From Streptomyces sp. NRRL S-87 (lineage in GTDB: Bacteria; Actinomycetota; Actinomycetes; Streptomycetales; Streptomycetaceae): a stretch of 64,000 nt of DNA. The translations under genes were made by a program, and so were the position numbers. Below the pieces are notes generated by a model. It worked only from the letters and a program-made list of their open reading frames with translations, was not told where the DNA came from and ran no database searches. Each line of letters begins with the position of its first letter. The stretch's first letter is position 1. Positions 35,200 through 43,078 of the stretch are shown here, in pieces. The stretch lies in assembly GCF_000719335.1 (NCBI RefSeq), contig NZ_JOGB01000036.1:1-64000 (forward strand), read 5' to 3'.

Positions 35200-35234
35200 A
35201 GGAAACCACCAGGGCCCGGCCCTGGTGGTTTCCT
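35200..35234. terminator. Bidirectional terminator, perfect 16-bp stem
   Basis: Arms at 35200-35215 and 35219-35234 pair perfectly around a 3-nt loop (CCG). The stem begins AGGAAACCACC and ends GGTGGTTTCCT, so each strand has a short A/T tract at the base. It lies between the convergent metalloprotease and methyltransferase genes and can serve both. Confidence 0.85.
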
Positions 35235-35286
35235 CGCGCTGCCAGACGTCGCGGGCAGGCGGGACCTTCGACAGGGCCCGGCCCAG

Positions 35287-35916
35287 CTAGGGGCGGTGGG
35301 CCATCAAGTGGGCGTCGAGGAAGCCGCGTTCGGAGGCCGGGTCGTGGAGGAGCCGGGCGAAGGGGACGAGCCCGGCCCCGGTCAGCAGCTCGGCGAACGA
35401 GTCCGCCGGCCAGCTGTAGGCGGGCGTCACCTTGTGGTCGAAGCGGACCGGCTCCGGGCCGTCGGTCGCGAAGAACGAGACGAGGAGCAGCCCGCCCGGG
35501 GCCAGGACGCGCACCTGCTCGGCGAGCAGGGCGGGCAGGGACGCGGGCGGGGTGTGGATCATGGAGTAGTGGGCAAGGATGCCGCCCAGCACGCGGTCCT
35601 CGACCGGCAGGGCCTCCATCCGCCCCTCCTCGAACCGCAACGCCGGGTGGGCCCGCCGTGCGTGGTCCACCATGGCCGGGGAGAGGTCGAGCCCGAAGGC
35701 GTCCAGCCCCAGGTCGTGCAGCATGGCCGTCAGGTGGCCGGGCCCGCACCCGACATCGGCGGTCCGCAGGGTGCCGGTCGCGCGTACGAGTTCGGCGAAG
35801 GTGGCGAGCATGGCGCGGGTGAACGGTCGCGTCTCCAGCCGGTCGGCGAACATCGACGCGTACAGCTCGGCCATCCCGTCGTAAGCGACCCTGGTCTCGT
35901 CCTGGTGTCCCGCCAC
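35287..35916 (-). CDS. Class I SAM-dependent methyltransferase
   Basis: 209 residues with the Rossmann motif I ADVGCGPGHLTAML, motif II acidic residue in GLDLSPAMV, and later motifs in GGILAHYSMIH and APGGLLLVSFF, typical of the Methyltransf_11/25 group of small-molecule methyltransferases. GTG 35916 is chosen for the length of the family's N-terminal helix; no clear ribosome-binding site precedes it. The substrate is unknown and no biosynthetic partners are adjacent. Confidence 0.85.
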   Translation of the reverse strand: MAGHQDETRVAYDGMAELYASMFADRLETRPFTRAMLATFAELVRATGTLRTADVGCGPGHLTAMLHDLGLDAFGLDLSPAMVDHARRAHPALRFEEGRMEALPVEDRVLGGILAHYSMIHTPPASLPALLAEQVRVLAPGGLLLVSFFATDGPEPVRFDHKVTPAYSWPADSFAELLTGAGLVPFARLLHDPASERGFLDAHLMAHRP

Positions 35917-36042
35917 GGGGCAGACGCTAACACCCGCGCGGGCCCACGCAGAGGGGCGGTGCGGCGATCGACGGGGGCAAGGGGCGGGTGAACGGGACGG
36001 CACGGTGCGTCTTCCAGCGGCTCCGCGCGCGGCCCCCGTCGC

Positions 36043-36054
36043 TACTGTCGGGGC
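36043..36054 (+). promoter_or_regulatory. Probable leaderless promoter of the OsmC gene
   Basis: TACTGT (36043-36048) matches a TANNNT -10 and ends six bases before the ATG at 36055, so transcription would start at or next to the start codon. No Shine-Dalgarno sequence is needed in that arrangement, which is frequent in Streptomyces. Confidence 0.45.
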
Positions 36055-36486
36055 ATGACCTCTGATTCCCTGCGCTCCGTCACCGTCGAGCGGACCGGCC
36101 CTGGCCGGTTCACCGCCACCAACTCCCGCGGCGACACCGTGACCTTCAGCACCGGCTCGGCCGGGGGCTTCACCCCCGTGGAGCTCTTCCTCGCCGCGCT
36201 CGGGGGCTGTTCCGCGGCGGACGTGGACGCCGCCACGACGCGGCACGCCGAGCCGAGCGTCTTCTCCCTCACCGTCGAGGGCCACAAGGTCCAGGACGAG
36301 GGCGGCAACCTCATGACCGACCTGGAGGTCGCCTTCACCGTCGCATTCCCCGAGGGAGAGGGCGGCGACCGGGCCCGGGCGATCCTGCCGCGCGCCGTGA
36401 AGACCTCGCACGACAAGCTCTGCACGGTCAGCCGCACGGTGGAGGCCGGGACACCCGTCGTCGTGAAGGTCGTCGGCGGGGGCTGA
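36055..36486 (+). CDS. OsmC-family peroxide-reducing protein
   Basis: 143 residues with the OsmC/Ohr fold: G-G-F-T-P-V-E-L-F-L-A-A-L-G-G-C places the first redox Cys, and the second lies in K-L-C-T-V-S-R-T-V-E. Members reduce organic hydroperoxides with thiol cofactors. Complete and followed by a strong hairpin, so it is a single-gene unit. Confidence 0.88.
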   Translation: MTSDSLRSVTVERTGPGRFTATNSRGDTVTFSTGSAGGFTPVELFLAALGGCSAADVDAATTRHAEPSVFSLTVEGHKVQDEGGNLMTDLEVAFTVAFPEGEGGDRARAILPRAVKTSHDKLCTVSRTVEAGTPVVVKVVGGG

Positions 36487-36507
36487 GCCGGCAGGAGGCG
36501 GGCGCGC

Positions 36508-36548
36508 GGGCCCCGCGATCCTGGCCCCGCCCAGGCGTCGCGGGGCCC
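36508..36548 (+). terminator. GC-rich terminator hairpin after osmC-like gene
   Basis: GGGCCCCGCGA (36508-36518) pairs perfectly with TCGCGGGGCCC (36538-36548). The loop itself can form a smaller CCTGG/CCAGG stem. There is no T-tract, as usual for actinobacterial terminators. Confidence 0.65.
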
Positions 36549-36667
36549 GGCGGGCCGGGCGGCCCCCACGCCGGCGGACCGGACGCCGGCTCGGCGGCAA
36601 GCCGGCTGCAAGTCCACGGCAAGGGGCTACCGGCACGGTCGTTGCGTCGTTCGTCCGCAGTCGATCC

Positions 36668-37852
36668 ATGGAGCCAGTCGCCGTGTCCCCGAGCCGTGCC
36701 CTCCCCGAACGCGCCCCGAGCGGGCGGCCGCCGCAGGAGCGTCCCCCCGTCCGTGATTCCGTCCGCAATTCCGTCCCCGGCTCCGTCCCCGGCTCCGTCC
36801 GCGGTTCCGTCCTGGGCTCCGCCCCGCTGGACGCGCTGGACGCGTACCGCACCTGCGAGTTCGCCACGCTGACCAGGAGCGGTACCCCCATGGCCTGGCC
36901 CACGGCGGTGGCCCGGCGCGCGGACGGGACCCTGCTCCTGACCACGTCCCTCGCGTTCGCCCAGAAGGCTCTGAACGTCCGCCGCGACGGGCGCGTCGCC
37001 CTGCTCTTCTCCGATCCGACCGGCAGCGGCCTCGACCCGGCCCCGCAGATCTTCGTGTCGGGCCGCGCGGAGTGCCGGGAGGAAGTGATGACCGGACCTC
37101 AGGGGACCGAGGAATACTGGCGAATGCTGTTCGAGCGGCAACCGCACAGCCGGGCGTACCTCTCGGCTCCGATGAGGCCGCTGATGCACTGGTACTACCT
37201 GCGCCTGATCATCACCGTGGTACCCGAGCAGGTGATCGTGCGGCCACCCCGGGACGCGCTCGCGGCCGGAGCCGCGGCGGTCCCGGCCGGCTGGGCCGGC
37301 TCCGCGCCCGCACCCGCACCCGGGCCCGCGAGCGGGACCCGCGTCGGCAGGAGCCGGGGCGCCGCCCGGGTCGGCGGCAGCGGGAGCGGGGCCGCCGGAC
37401 CGCGGATCGGGGGGCTGGTGGGGGCCGGGCAACTGGCCCGCTGCGCAACGGCGGTACTGACCGCCCGGGACGCCTCCGGGGCTCCCGTGCTGGCCCGGAC
37501 CCGGCCGCTGCCGACCGCCGCCGGATACCTGGTCGACGTACCGTCCGACTGCGCCGCCACGCCCGGCCCGGCCTCGCTGCTGGTGCACCGGCACGACGAG
37601 CTCCTCGACAAGATGTACAACGCCGTCGTCCGCGGCGAGCTGCACCGGACGGAGGCGGGTTGGCTCCTGGCGCCCTCGTCGGTGGTGGAACCGATGGGCT
37701 CCGGGCGGGCCGTCGATGCCGTACGCGTACTGCGGCGCACCAAGCGGGCCACCGACCGGTACCTGGACCGCCGCGGTCTGCGACGCCCCAAGGTGGAGTG
37801 GGACCTGTTCCGTGCCCTGTCGGAGTCCGCGGCGCGGCGGGAGGGCACGTGA
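36668..37852 (+). CDS. FMN/F420-binding split-barrel protein (PPOX-like), two halves
   Basis: 394 residues. After a repetitive N-terminal tail (S-V-P-G/S-V-R-G units, 29-52) comes a split-barrel domain (Y-R-T-C-E-F-A-T-L-T then G-T-L-L-L-T-T-S), typical of pyridoxamine-phosphate-oxidase-like flavoproteins. A Pro/Ala/Gly-rich linker leads to a second, degenerate half ending in a helical R-R-T-K-R-A-T-D-R-Y-L segment. It may bind FMN, F420 or heme-type ligands; the reaction is unknown. It overlaps the next small gene by four bases (GTGA) and lies upstream of the quinoprotein operon, possibly with a shared role. Confidence 0.7.
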   Translation: MEPVAVSPSRALPERAPSGRPPQERPPVRDSVRNSVPGSVPGSVRGSVLGSAPLDALDAYRTCEFATLTRSGTPMAWPTAVARRADGTLLLTTSLAFAQKALNVRRDGRVALLFSDPTGSGLDPAPQIFVSGRAECREEVMTGPQGTEEYWRMLFERQPHSRAYLSAPMRPLMHWYYLRLIITVVPEQVIVRPPRDALAAGAAAVPAGWAGSAPAPAPGPASGTRVGRSRGAARVGGSGSGAAGPRIGGLVGAGQLARCATAVLTARDASGAPVLARTRPLPTAAGYLVDVPSDCAATPGPASLLVHRHDELLDKMYNAVVRGELHRTEAGWLLAPSSVVEPMGSGRAVDAVRVLRRTKRATDRYLDRRGLRRPKVEWDLFRALSESAARREGT

Positions 37853-38157
37853 CCGCGCAGGACGGGCCGGAGGCGCAGGACGGGCCGGACGGGGGCGGGC
37901 AGGTGCCGCGCGCACGCGTCCCGCGCGGCCGGGCCCGGCTCGTCGCCGCGCTCACCCGGCTGCGGCGCCCGGGCGGCGGCGGTGGGGACGGTCGGGACGG
38001 CGGGGACGGTGGGGACGGCGGGGACGGTGGGGACGGCGGGGACGGCGGGGACGGTGGGGACGGCGGGGACGGCAGGCGTGACAGGGGCTGGAGCGGCGCC
38101 GACGCCCCGAGCGGCGACCTGCGCCTGCGCGAGGTGATGCGCTCACCCCATCACTGA
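37849..38157 (+). CDS. Small protein with Gly-Gly-Asp repeat
   Basis: 102 residues starting at GTG 37849, coupled to the upstream flavoprotein gene by a GTGA overlap. A basic stretch (RARVPRGRARLVAALTRLRRP) is followed by about ten Gly-Asp-Gly/Gly-Gly-Asp units encoded by a 9-bp DNA repeat, then a tail LRLREVMRSPHH. It resembles no family I know. The coupling argues for translation. The repeat could have grown by slippage, or the acidic Gly-rich arm could bind metal. Confidence 0.5.
   Translation: MTAQDGPEAQDGPDGGGQVPRARVPRGRARLVAALTRLRRPGGGGGDGRDGGDGGDGGDGGDGGDGGDGGDGGDGRRDRGWSGADAPSGDLRLREVMRSPHH
37981..38070. repeat. Ten copies of a 9-bp unit (GGNGGGGAC)
   Basis: Consecutive units alternate mainly between GGTGGGGAC and GGCGGGGAC, with one GGTCGGGAC variant. 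The 9-bp length keeps the reading frame of the host gene, so copy-number change would alter the protein length without a frameshift. Confidence 0.85.
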
Positions 38158-38240
38158 GGCGGGCTGGCGCGCGGCGCGGCGCGGGCCGCCCGGGCGCTCA
38201 CCCGGCGCAGACCCGGCGGTCGCACCGCGACGCCACCGCC

Positions 38241-38256
38241 GTGTCACACGTGACAC
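38241..38256. promoter_or_regulatory. Operator-like palindrome upstream of the quinoprotein operon
   Basis: GTGTCAC (38241-38247) and GTGACAC (38250-38256) are perfect 7-bp arms with a 2-bp centre, about 120 bp before the start codon at 38377. The following sequence (GTAACGAATCTCGTACG) is relatively AT-rich and may hold the promoter. No regulator gene is adjacent, so the binding protein must be encoded elsewhere. Confidence 0.5.
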
Positions 38257-38376
38257 ACGGTAACGAATCTCGTACGTTCGACCACGTCCCGTTACGCTAC
38301 CGCACGGGGTGGACCGCGCTCCGGGGTCGGCCGCACGCCGCCGCCCCGCCGGCGGCACGCCCGCCAGGAGGTGCCG

Positions 38377-39759
38377 GTGATCGACCGCATCTGGCTTCAA
38401 CCACCCCTCGCCATCGCCCGGTTGGGATCCTCGCCGGTGCCCTGCGACAACTACCGCTACGGACCCAGCGACCTGACCCCGCGCGGTACGGGCAAGACCA
38501 CCGCCGAGCCGGTGGAGAGCCTCGACCTCGCCGCCGACGGCACCCTCACCCCCCGCACGCCGGAGAAGGTCCTGTTCAAGGACGCGGACGGCTGGCGGCC
38601 GGTGTGCCCGTTCTTCGAGGTGCACGGCAGCTGGACCACCGCGGAGGGCGAGACCCGCACGGGGGTCCTCACCACCGACGTCCTCGCGGCCTTCGGGCTG
38701 GGCCTCGGCGACGTGCGCTGGGAGGTCTCCGTCGCCAACCTCAAGGCCCACCACCTCACCCAGCAGCCGGACGACCGCGTCGAGGCCCGGGTCGAGGTCC
38801 GCGGCGACGACCACCAGCGCCACCCGCTCTCCGGGCGCTCGCCGCAAGGCGTCGCCCAGCCGCTCGTCCCGGCCGGCGCCGCCCTCCCGCTCGGCTCGGT
38901 CCAGGTGCCCGCGCCGAACGCCGGACTCCCGGAGCTGCGGCTGCGGTTCACCCCGGGGAAGGGGTTCGTGTACGGGCCGACGAACCTGGCCGAGCTCGCC
39001 GCGAACACCGCCTACCAGCTCCCGCCCGAGCGGCTGGTCCTCAATCCGGAGGCGCCCTGGTGCACGTGGCAGCTCAGTGACATCAGCGACGACGAGCGGA
39101 CCTCGCCCCCCGGCCTCTTCGCGGGTGCGGAGCGGCAGATCCGGGCGAGCCTCGGCATGGTCGACGACGTCTGCGACGGCACGGTCACGGTGACCCTGCC
39201 GGGCGGCCTCACCGCGACCGCCCGCATCGTCGCCAGCCCGCCGGACTTCGCACCGGACCGCAGGCCCTTCGTGTCCCTCGCGGACGGGCTCGCCGACCGG
39301 GTCAAGCGGGCCGAAGTGAGCGATCCCGCCTACATCGCCGACGAGGGACGGACCGCGCTCGAGATCCGCGATCTCTTCGAACGGATCCTCGAGACGATGG
39401 GCAACATGAACGTGGACGTGCAGAACCAGCGCGTCCTCGATGTGTACGGCGGGGTCGCGTGGACGGTACCCGAGCCGCTGACCGGCGTCATCCTCGCGCT
39501 CACCGACCGCGGCCGCCGGCGGCACCGCCGCTTCGTGGCGCTCGAGGCACTGGAAGACATGGTGCGTGAGCAGCCCGACCTGCTCGATCGCGTGGTCCGG
39601 CCGCCCGCCGAGGACCTCCCGCCCAGCTACACCGACCGCCGCATGCCGATCGGGATGCGGGGTGCCGACGCCGGGCCGCTGCACCTGACCCGGCGGCAGT
39701 ACGACCTGCTGAACGCCTGGGCCCAGGGCCTGCGCGAGCGGACGGAGCCGGGCACGTGA
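38377..39759 (+). CDS. LodA/GoxA-like quinoprotein oxidase, N-terminal half (split gene)
   Basis: 460 residues. The start LQPPLAIARLGSS resembles the opening of LodA-family oxidases (I-H-P-A-I-G-I-A-R-V-G-N-S). The C-terminal end, MPIGMRG followed by LTRRQYDLLNAWAQG, matches the segment that in LodA-type proteins directly precedes the cysteine-tryptophylquinone (CTQ) domain. The chain stops there; the missing part is encoded by the third gene of the operon. GTG 38377 is chosen because AGGAGG lies five bases upstream, whereas GTG 38371 would overlap it. The stop overlaps the next start (GTGA). I infer that it forms one oxidase with the 41192-43078 product. Confidence 0.7.
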   Translation: MIDRIWLQPPLAIARLGSSPVPCDNYRYGPSDLTPRGTGKTTAEPVESLDLAADGTLTPRTPEKVLFKDADGWRPVCPFFEVHGSWTTAEGETRTGVLTTDVLAAFGLGLGDVRWEVSVANLKAHHLTQQPDDRVEARVEVRGDDHQRHPLSGRSPQGVAQPLVPAGAALPLGSVQVPAPNAGLPELRLRFTPGKGFVYGPTNLAELAANTAYQLPPERLVLNPEAPWCTWQLSDISDDERTSPPGLFAGAERQIRASLGMVDDVCDGTVTVTLPGGLTATARIVASPPDFAPDRRPFVSLADGLADRVKRAEVSDPAYIADEGRTALEIRDLFERILETMGNMNVDVQNQRVLDVYGGVAWTVPEPLTGVILALTDRGRRRHRRFVALEALEDMVREQPDLLDRVVRPPAEDLPPSYTDRRMPIGMRGADAGPLHLTRRQYDLLNAWAQGLRERTEPGT

Positions 39760-41171
39760 CCGTACTGCTCCAGATCGGGCGCCGGCCCCCGGACCTCCCG
39801 GCCCAGGCCACGGGCCTGCTCCCGGACGGGCCCGGGTCCCAGGTGCGGGTCCTCCGGAGCGCGCACGGGGCCCACCTCTTCGTCGTCGACGGCAGCCGCC
39901 TGTACGACCTTCCCGAGGACGTGGCCGTACGGCTGGAGGAGTGGCTCTCCGCCCCGGAGGGCACCCTCGACGGGATGGCCCGCGAGCTGGACCTGCCGCT
40001 GTGGGGGACGCCGCGGATCGACGGCTCTCCCGCCGCACCCCCTCCGCTGTCCTCGATCTCCCTCAACGTGATGCAGGCCTGCAACCTGAGCTGCGGTCAC
40101 TGCTACGCCGACGAGGGCCGGTTCGGCGGCACCGCCCGGGCGATGCCCCGGTCCACCGCGTTCGAGGCGGTGGACCGGCTGCTCGCCGAGGCCGCTCCCG
40201 GCTCGGACGTCGTCGTGGGCTTCATGGGCGGCGAGCCGCTGCTCGCCCGCGACCTGGTGCACGAGGTGGTCCGGTACGCCGTCCGGGCCGGGACCGCCAC
40301 CGGACACCGGGTCCGCTTCTCCCTCACCACCAACCTGACGACCGTACGGCCCGACGACGCCGCGCTGTTCGCGGAGCACCCGTTCACCGTCACGGTCAGC
40401 CTGGACGGGGACCGCGCCGGCCACGACGCGCTGCGCAGGGCGCCGGGCGGGGCCAGCGCGTACGACCGGCTGCGGGCCGGGCTCGACACCCTCGGCCGCC
40501 ACGGCCGTCCCCGGCACCTCTCCGCGCGCGTCAGCGTCACCCCGCACACCGGCAGACTGCTGGACATCCTCGAGCACGGCATCGCGCTGGGCTTCGACGA
40601 GGTCGGCTTCGGGGCCGTGGTGAGCGCCCCCGACGCCGCGTACGAGATCACCGCCGGGGCGTTCGCCGGCTTCCTCGACCAGATGACCTCCTGTGGCGAG
40701 CGGGCCCTCGCGGAGCTGTCGGCCGGACGCCCCTACCCGTTCGGCAACTTCCAGACCGCCATGGAGCAGCTGCACCGTGGGGCCCACCGCCCCTACCCGT
40801 GCGGGGCCGGCGCGGGGTACCTCAGCGCCTCCGCGGACGGGGGCCTGTACGCCTGCCACCGGCTGGTCGACGACCCCGCCTTCGCGATGGGCTCGCTCGC
40901 GTCCGGACCCGACACCACCGCCCGGCAACGGCACCTGGCCGAGCGCCACGTGGACCGGCAGGAGCCCTGCCGGTCCTGCTGGGCCCGCTACCTGTGCGGC
41001 GGCGGCTGCTACCACGAGGTCAGCCGCCGGGGCCGGCCCGGCTGCGACTACATCCGCGGCTGGCTGGCCTTCTGCCTCCGTGCCTACGTCGAACTCGGCC
41101 AGGCCGCGCCCGGGTTCTTCGAGCAGCGGTCCGCGGCGTCCCCGCTCACGAGCAGTGCCAGCACCGTCTGA
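39756..41171 (+). CDS. Radical SAM/SPASM maturase, QhpD-like
   Basis: 471 residues. An N-terminal 90-residue domain precedes the radical SAM cluster CNLSCGHC (Cys109, Cys113, Cys116), with GGEPLL at 138-143. The SPASM region supplies Cys349, Cys367, Cys405, Cys408, Cys414, Cys418, Cys430 and Cys440, in the arrangement CRSCWARYLCGGGC and CDYIRGWL. This closely resembles QhpD, the enzyme that forms thioether cross-links in the small subunit of quinohemoprotein amine dehydrogenase. GTG 39756 overlaps the upstream stop codon by four bases. It presumably installs a Cys-to-carbon cross-link in a partner of this operon. Confidence 0.85.
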   Translation: MTVLLQIGRRPPDLPAQATGLLPDGPGSQVRVLRSAHGAHLFVVDGSRLYDLPEDVAVRLEEWLSAPEGTLDGMARELDLPLWGTPRIDGSPAAPPPLSSISLNVMQACNLSCGHCYADEGRFGGTARAMPRSTAFEAVDRLLAEAAPGSDVVVGFMGGEPLLARDLVHEVVRYAVRAGTATGHRVRFSLTTNLTTVRPDDAALFAEHPFTVTVSLDGDRAGHDALRRAPGGASAYDRLRAGLDTLGRHGRPRHLSARVSVTPHTGRLLDILEHGIALGFDEVGFGAVVSAPDAAYEITAGAFAGFLDQMTSCGERALAELSAGRPYPFGNFQTAMEQLHRGAHRPYPCGAGAGYLSASADGGLYACHRLVDDPAFAMGSLASGPDTTARQRHLAERHVDRQEPCRSCWARYLCGGGCYHEVSRRGRPGCDYIRGWLAFCLRAYVELGQAAPGFFEQRSAASPLTSSASTV

Positions 41172-41191
41172 AGGCCTGAAGGAGCCCCTCC

Positions 41192-43078
41192 ATGCCCGAC
41201 CTGCCGACTCCCGCGGGGAAGATCCTCCCGCGCAACCTCACCGCCCGGGCCGACCATGTCGTACGCGGCAACCCCGCCAACAGCCGCCCGGAGAGCGGGG
41301 TCGACAACTGCTTCCCAGGGCTCGAGTTCGACCAGCGCAACCTGGACAAGGCCTTCTTCCCGGGGATGCTCTTCGACTTCCACCGCTACAACGGTTCGCG
41401 GGCGCTGGAGGTCACCGGCGGGGTGGCCGCCGCCGAAGGGCTGACCACGGCGGACCTGACCGGCGACAACCAGGTCTTCATCGGGGCCCTGTGCGGGCGG
41501 ACCCGGGTGGACCAGACCGACGCCCACCTGGAGCCGGTCGACTGCCGGGAACGCGACGGGCTGGACGTCTGGCGGCAGGTGCACGACCTGCTGCCCGGCC
41601 GGATCGCCGTCCTCCTGCTGGGGCGCCAGACGTCCGTCGCCACGCTCGGAGCCGCCGCGGTCGGCAACCTCAACACGCTGCGCATGCGCGGTGAGAGCTT
41701 CGTCCGCCGGGCGCCCGACGGCCGGTTCCAGCTGGCCGTGCTGGTCGCGGACCGGGCCCGGTACCTGGACGAGAACGGGGTCATCGACCCGGAGGCCTAC
41801 GGGCCGGGAGACCTCACCCGCAGCCTGTGCGCCCCGTGGCAGTACGACTTCCGCGACTGCGGTTGCTTCTACTGGGCCGCGTCGAAGCCCGACGTCGCCA
41901 GCAACGCCGACGAGAGCATCCCGCAGATGAACTTCCTGCGCGCGGACCGCACACCGGTCCCGGACCTCGACACGGACGCGCGGGACCTCGGCAGTCCCCG
42001 CAGGCGGCTGGAGTTCGGGTACGCCCGGATGATCAGCGACTGGAGCGTGCTGCCCGTGGTGCTCAACGGCCGCGAGGACGACGGCATCGGCAACCCGGCG
42101 CCGCCCGACGTCCCGCTGCTCGACCGGGCGACCGTGATCAGCAGGCTCAAGGGACTGGCGACCGTCGAGCACGCCCTGAGCGTGGAGTACCTGTACGCGC
42201 ACTACACGCTCAACGCGCCCAGGGAGCTGCCGGACACGGCGAGTCGGCTGATGCGGCGGATCCACGCCGCGGCCTTCGAGGTGTTCGAGGTCGCGGTCGA
42301 CGAGATGCGGCACCTGCGCTGGGTCAACGAGGCCCTCGGAACCCTGGGCGAGAAGCCCGTCGTGGGGCGGGCGGCGGAGATCGTGCGCGACACGGTCCAT
42401 CCCTTCGAACTCCGCCCGCTGACACCCGCGCAACTGCAGTGGTTCATCGACGTGGAGGCCCCCAGCCAGCAGGTGGGGACCGGGCTCGACGGCATGTACG
42501 TCCAGCTGCACCGGAGCATCGTCAAGCAGCCCGACGTGTTCCCGGAGGCCGACAGACTGGCCCATCTGATCAAGCTCGTCATCGACGAGGGCGAGGAGCA
42601 CTTCCGCCGCTTCACGGCGGTGAAGCAGCACTTGGCCGGTCTCGATCCCCTCGTGTACCTGCGGACCCTGCGGCGGCCCGGCGCCCAGGACCGGCTGGGC
42701 CGGTTGCTGCTCGACCTCAGCGACCTGTACTACGCGGCGCTGCTCGGCACCCTCCGGGCCACCTTCGCGCTCGGCGACCAGGCCGGTGGTCTGCTCATCG
42801 GCCAGGCCCGGGTCACGATGGAGAACCTCCACGAGATCAACCACCTCCTCGCCTCCCGCGGCATCGCGCCCCGCTTCACCCTGCCGCCGGCCTTCGGGCC
42901 GGACGCGGGCGGGCTGCCGCCGGAACTCGCCAACGGCCAGGCAACCAGGGAAGCGGCCGTGGCGGCGATCCGGGCCCTGAGCGACATCGGCGAACTCGAC
43001 GGGGACCTGCGGGACATGGCGAACAGTCAGCAGATCGAGACCGCGGCCCTGTTGGACGTGCTGGACCTTCAGGCGTGA
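41192..43078 (+). CDS. LodA/GoxA-like CTQ domain fused to a ferritin-like domain
   Basis: 628 residues. Residues 1-280 look like the C-terminal CTQ domain of LodA-type oxidases: VDNCFPGLEF (Cys40) corresponds to the family's N-C-V-G-G-x-F-x-P-G-I-E, and PGDLTRSLCAPWQYDF (Trp216), followed by YWAASKPD, to P-G-D-V-T-x-x-M-A-x-P-W-Q-A-D-F and W-W-P-A-Q-R-P-D. Cys40 and Trp216 are the predicted cofactor pair. Residues 315-560 are a VioB-type ferritin-like domain (E326, E332, E371-x-x-H374, DEGEEHF at 465-471). ATG 41192 has GAAGGAG upstream. It lies 20 bp after the radical SAM gene and overlaps the next gene. Extra Cys223 and Cys225 next to the Trp may be cross-link sites. Confidence 0.72.
   Translation: MPDLPTPAGKILPRNLTARADHVVRGNPANSRPESGVDNCFPGLEFDQRNLDKAFFPGMLFDFHRYNGSRALEVTGGVAAAEGLTTADLTGDNQVFIGALCGRTRVDQTDAHLEPVDCRERDGLDVWRQVHDLLPGRIAVLLLGRQTSVATLGAAAVGNLNTLRMRGESFVRRAPDGRFQLAVLVADRARYLDENGVIDPEAYGPGDLTRSLCAPWQYDFRDCGCFYWAASKPDVASNADESIPQMNFLRADRTPVPDLDTDARDLGSPRRRLEFGYARMISDWSVLPVVLNGREDDGIGNPAPPDVPLLDRATVISRLKGLATVEHALSVEYLYAHYTLNAPRELPDTASRLMRRIHAAAFEVFEVAVDEMRHLRWVNEALGTLGEKPVVGRAAEIVRDTVHPFELRPLTPAQLQWFIDVEAPSQQVGTGLDGMYVQLHRSIVKQPDVFPEADRLAHLIKLVIDEGEEHFRRFTAVKQHLAGLDPLVYLRTLRRPGAQDRLGRLLLDLSDLYYAALLGTLRATFALGDQAGGLLIGQARVTMENLHEINHLLASRGIAPRFTLPPAFGPDAGGLPPELANGQATREAAVAAIRALSDIGELDGDLRDMANSQQIETAALLDVLDLQA

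Noticed and set aside
35281..35292. Isolated CTAGGGG at the end of the methyltransferase gene
   Set aside because: Single copy covering a stop codon, far from any promoter, so not counted as an activator site.
37981..38070. Possible CRISPR-like array
   Set aside because: The units are 9 bp, contiguous, without spacers, and inside a reading frame.
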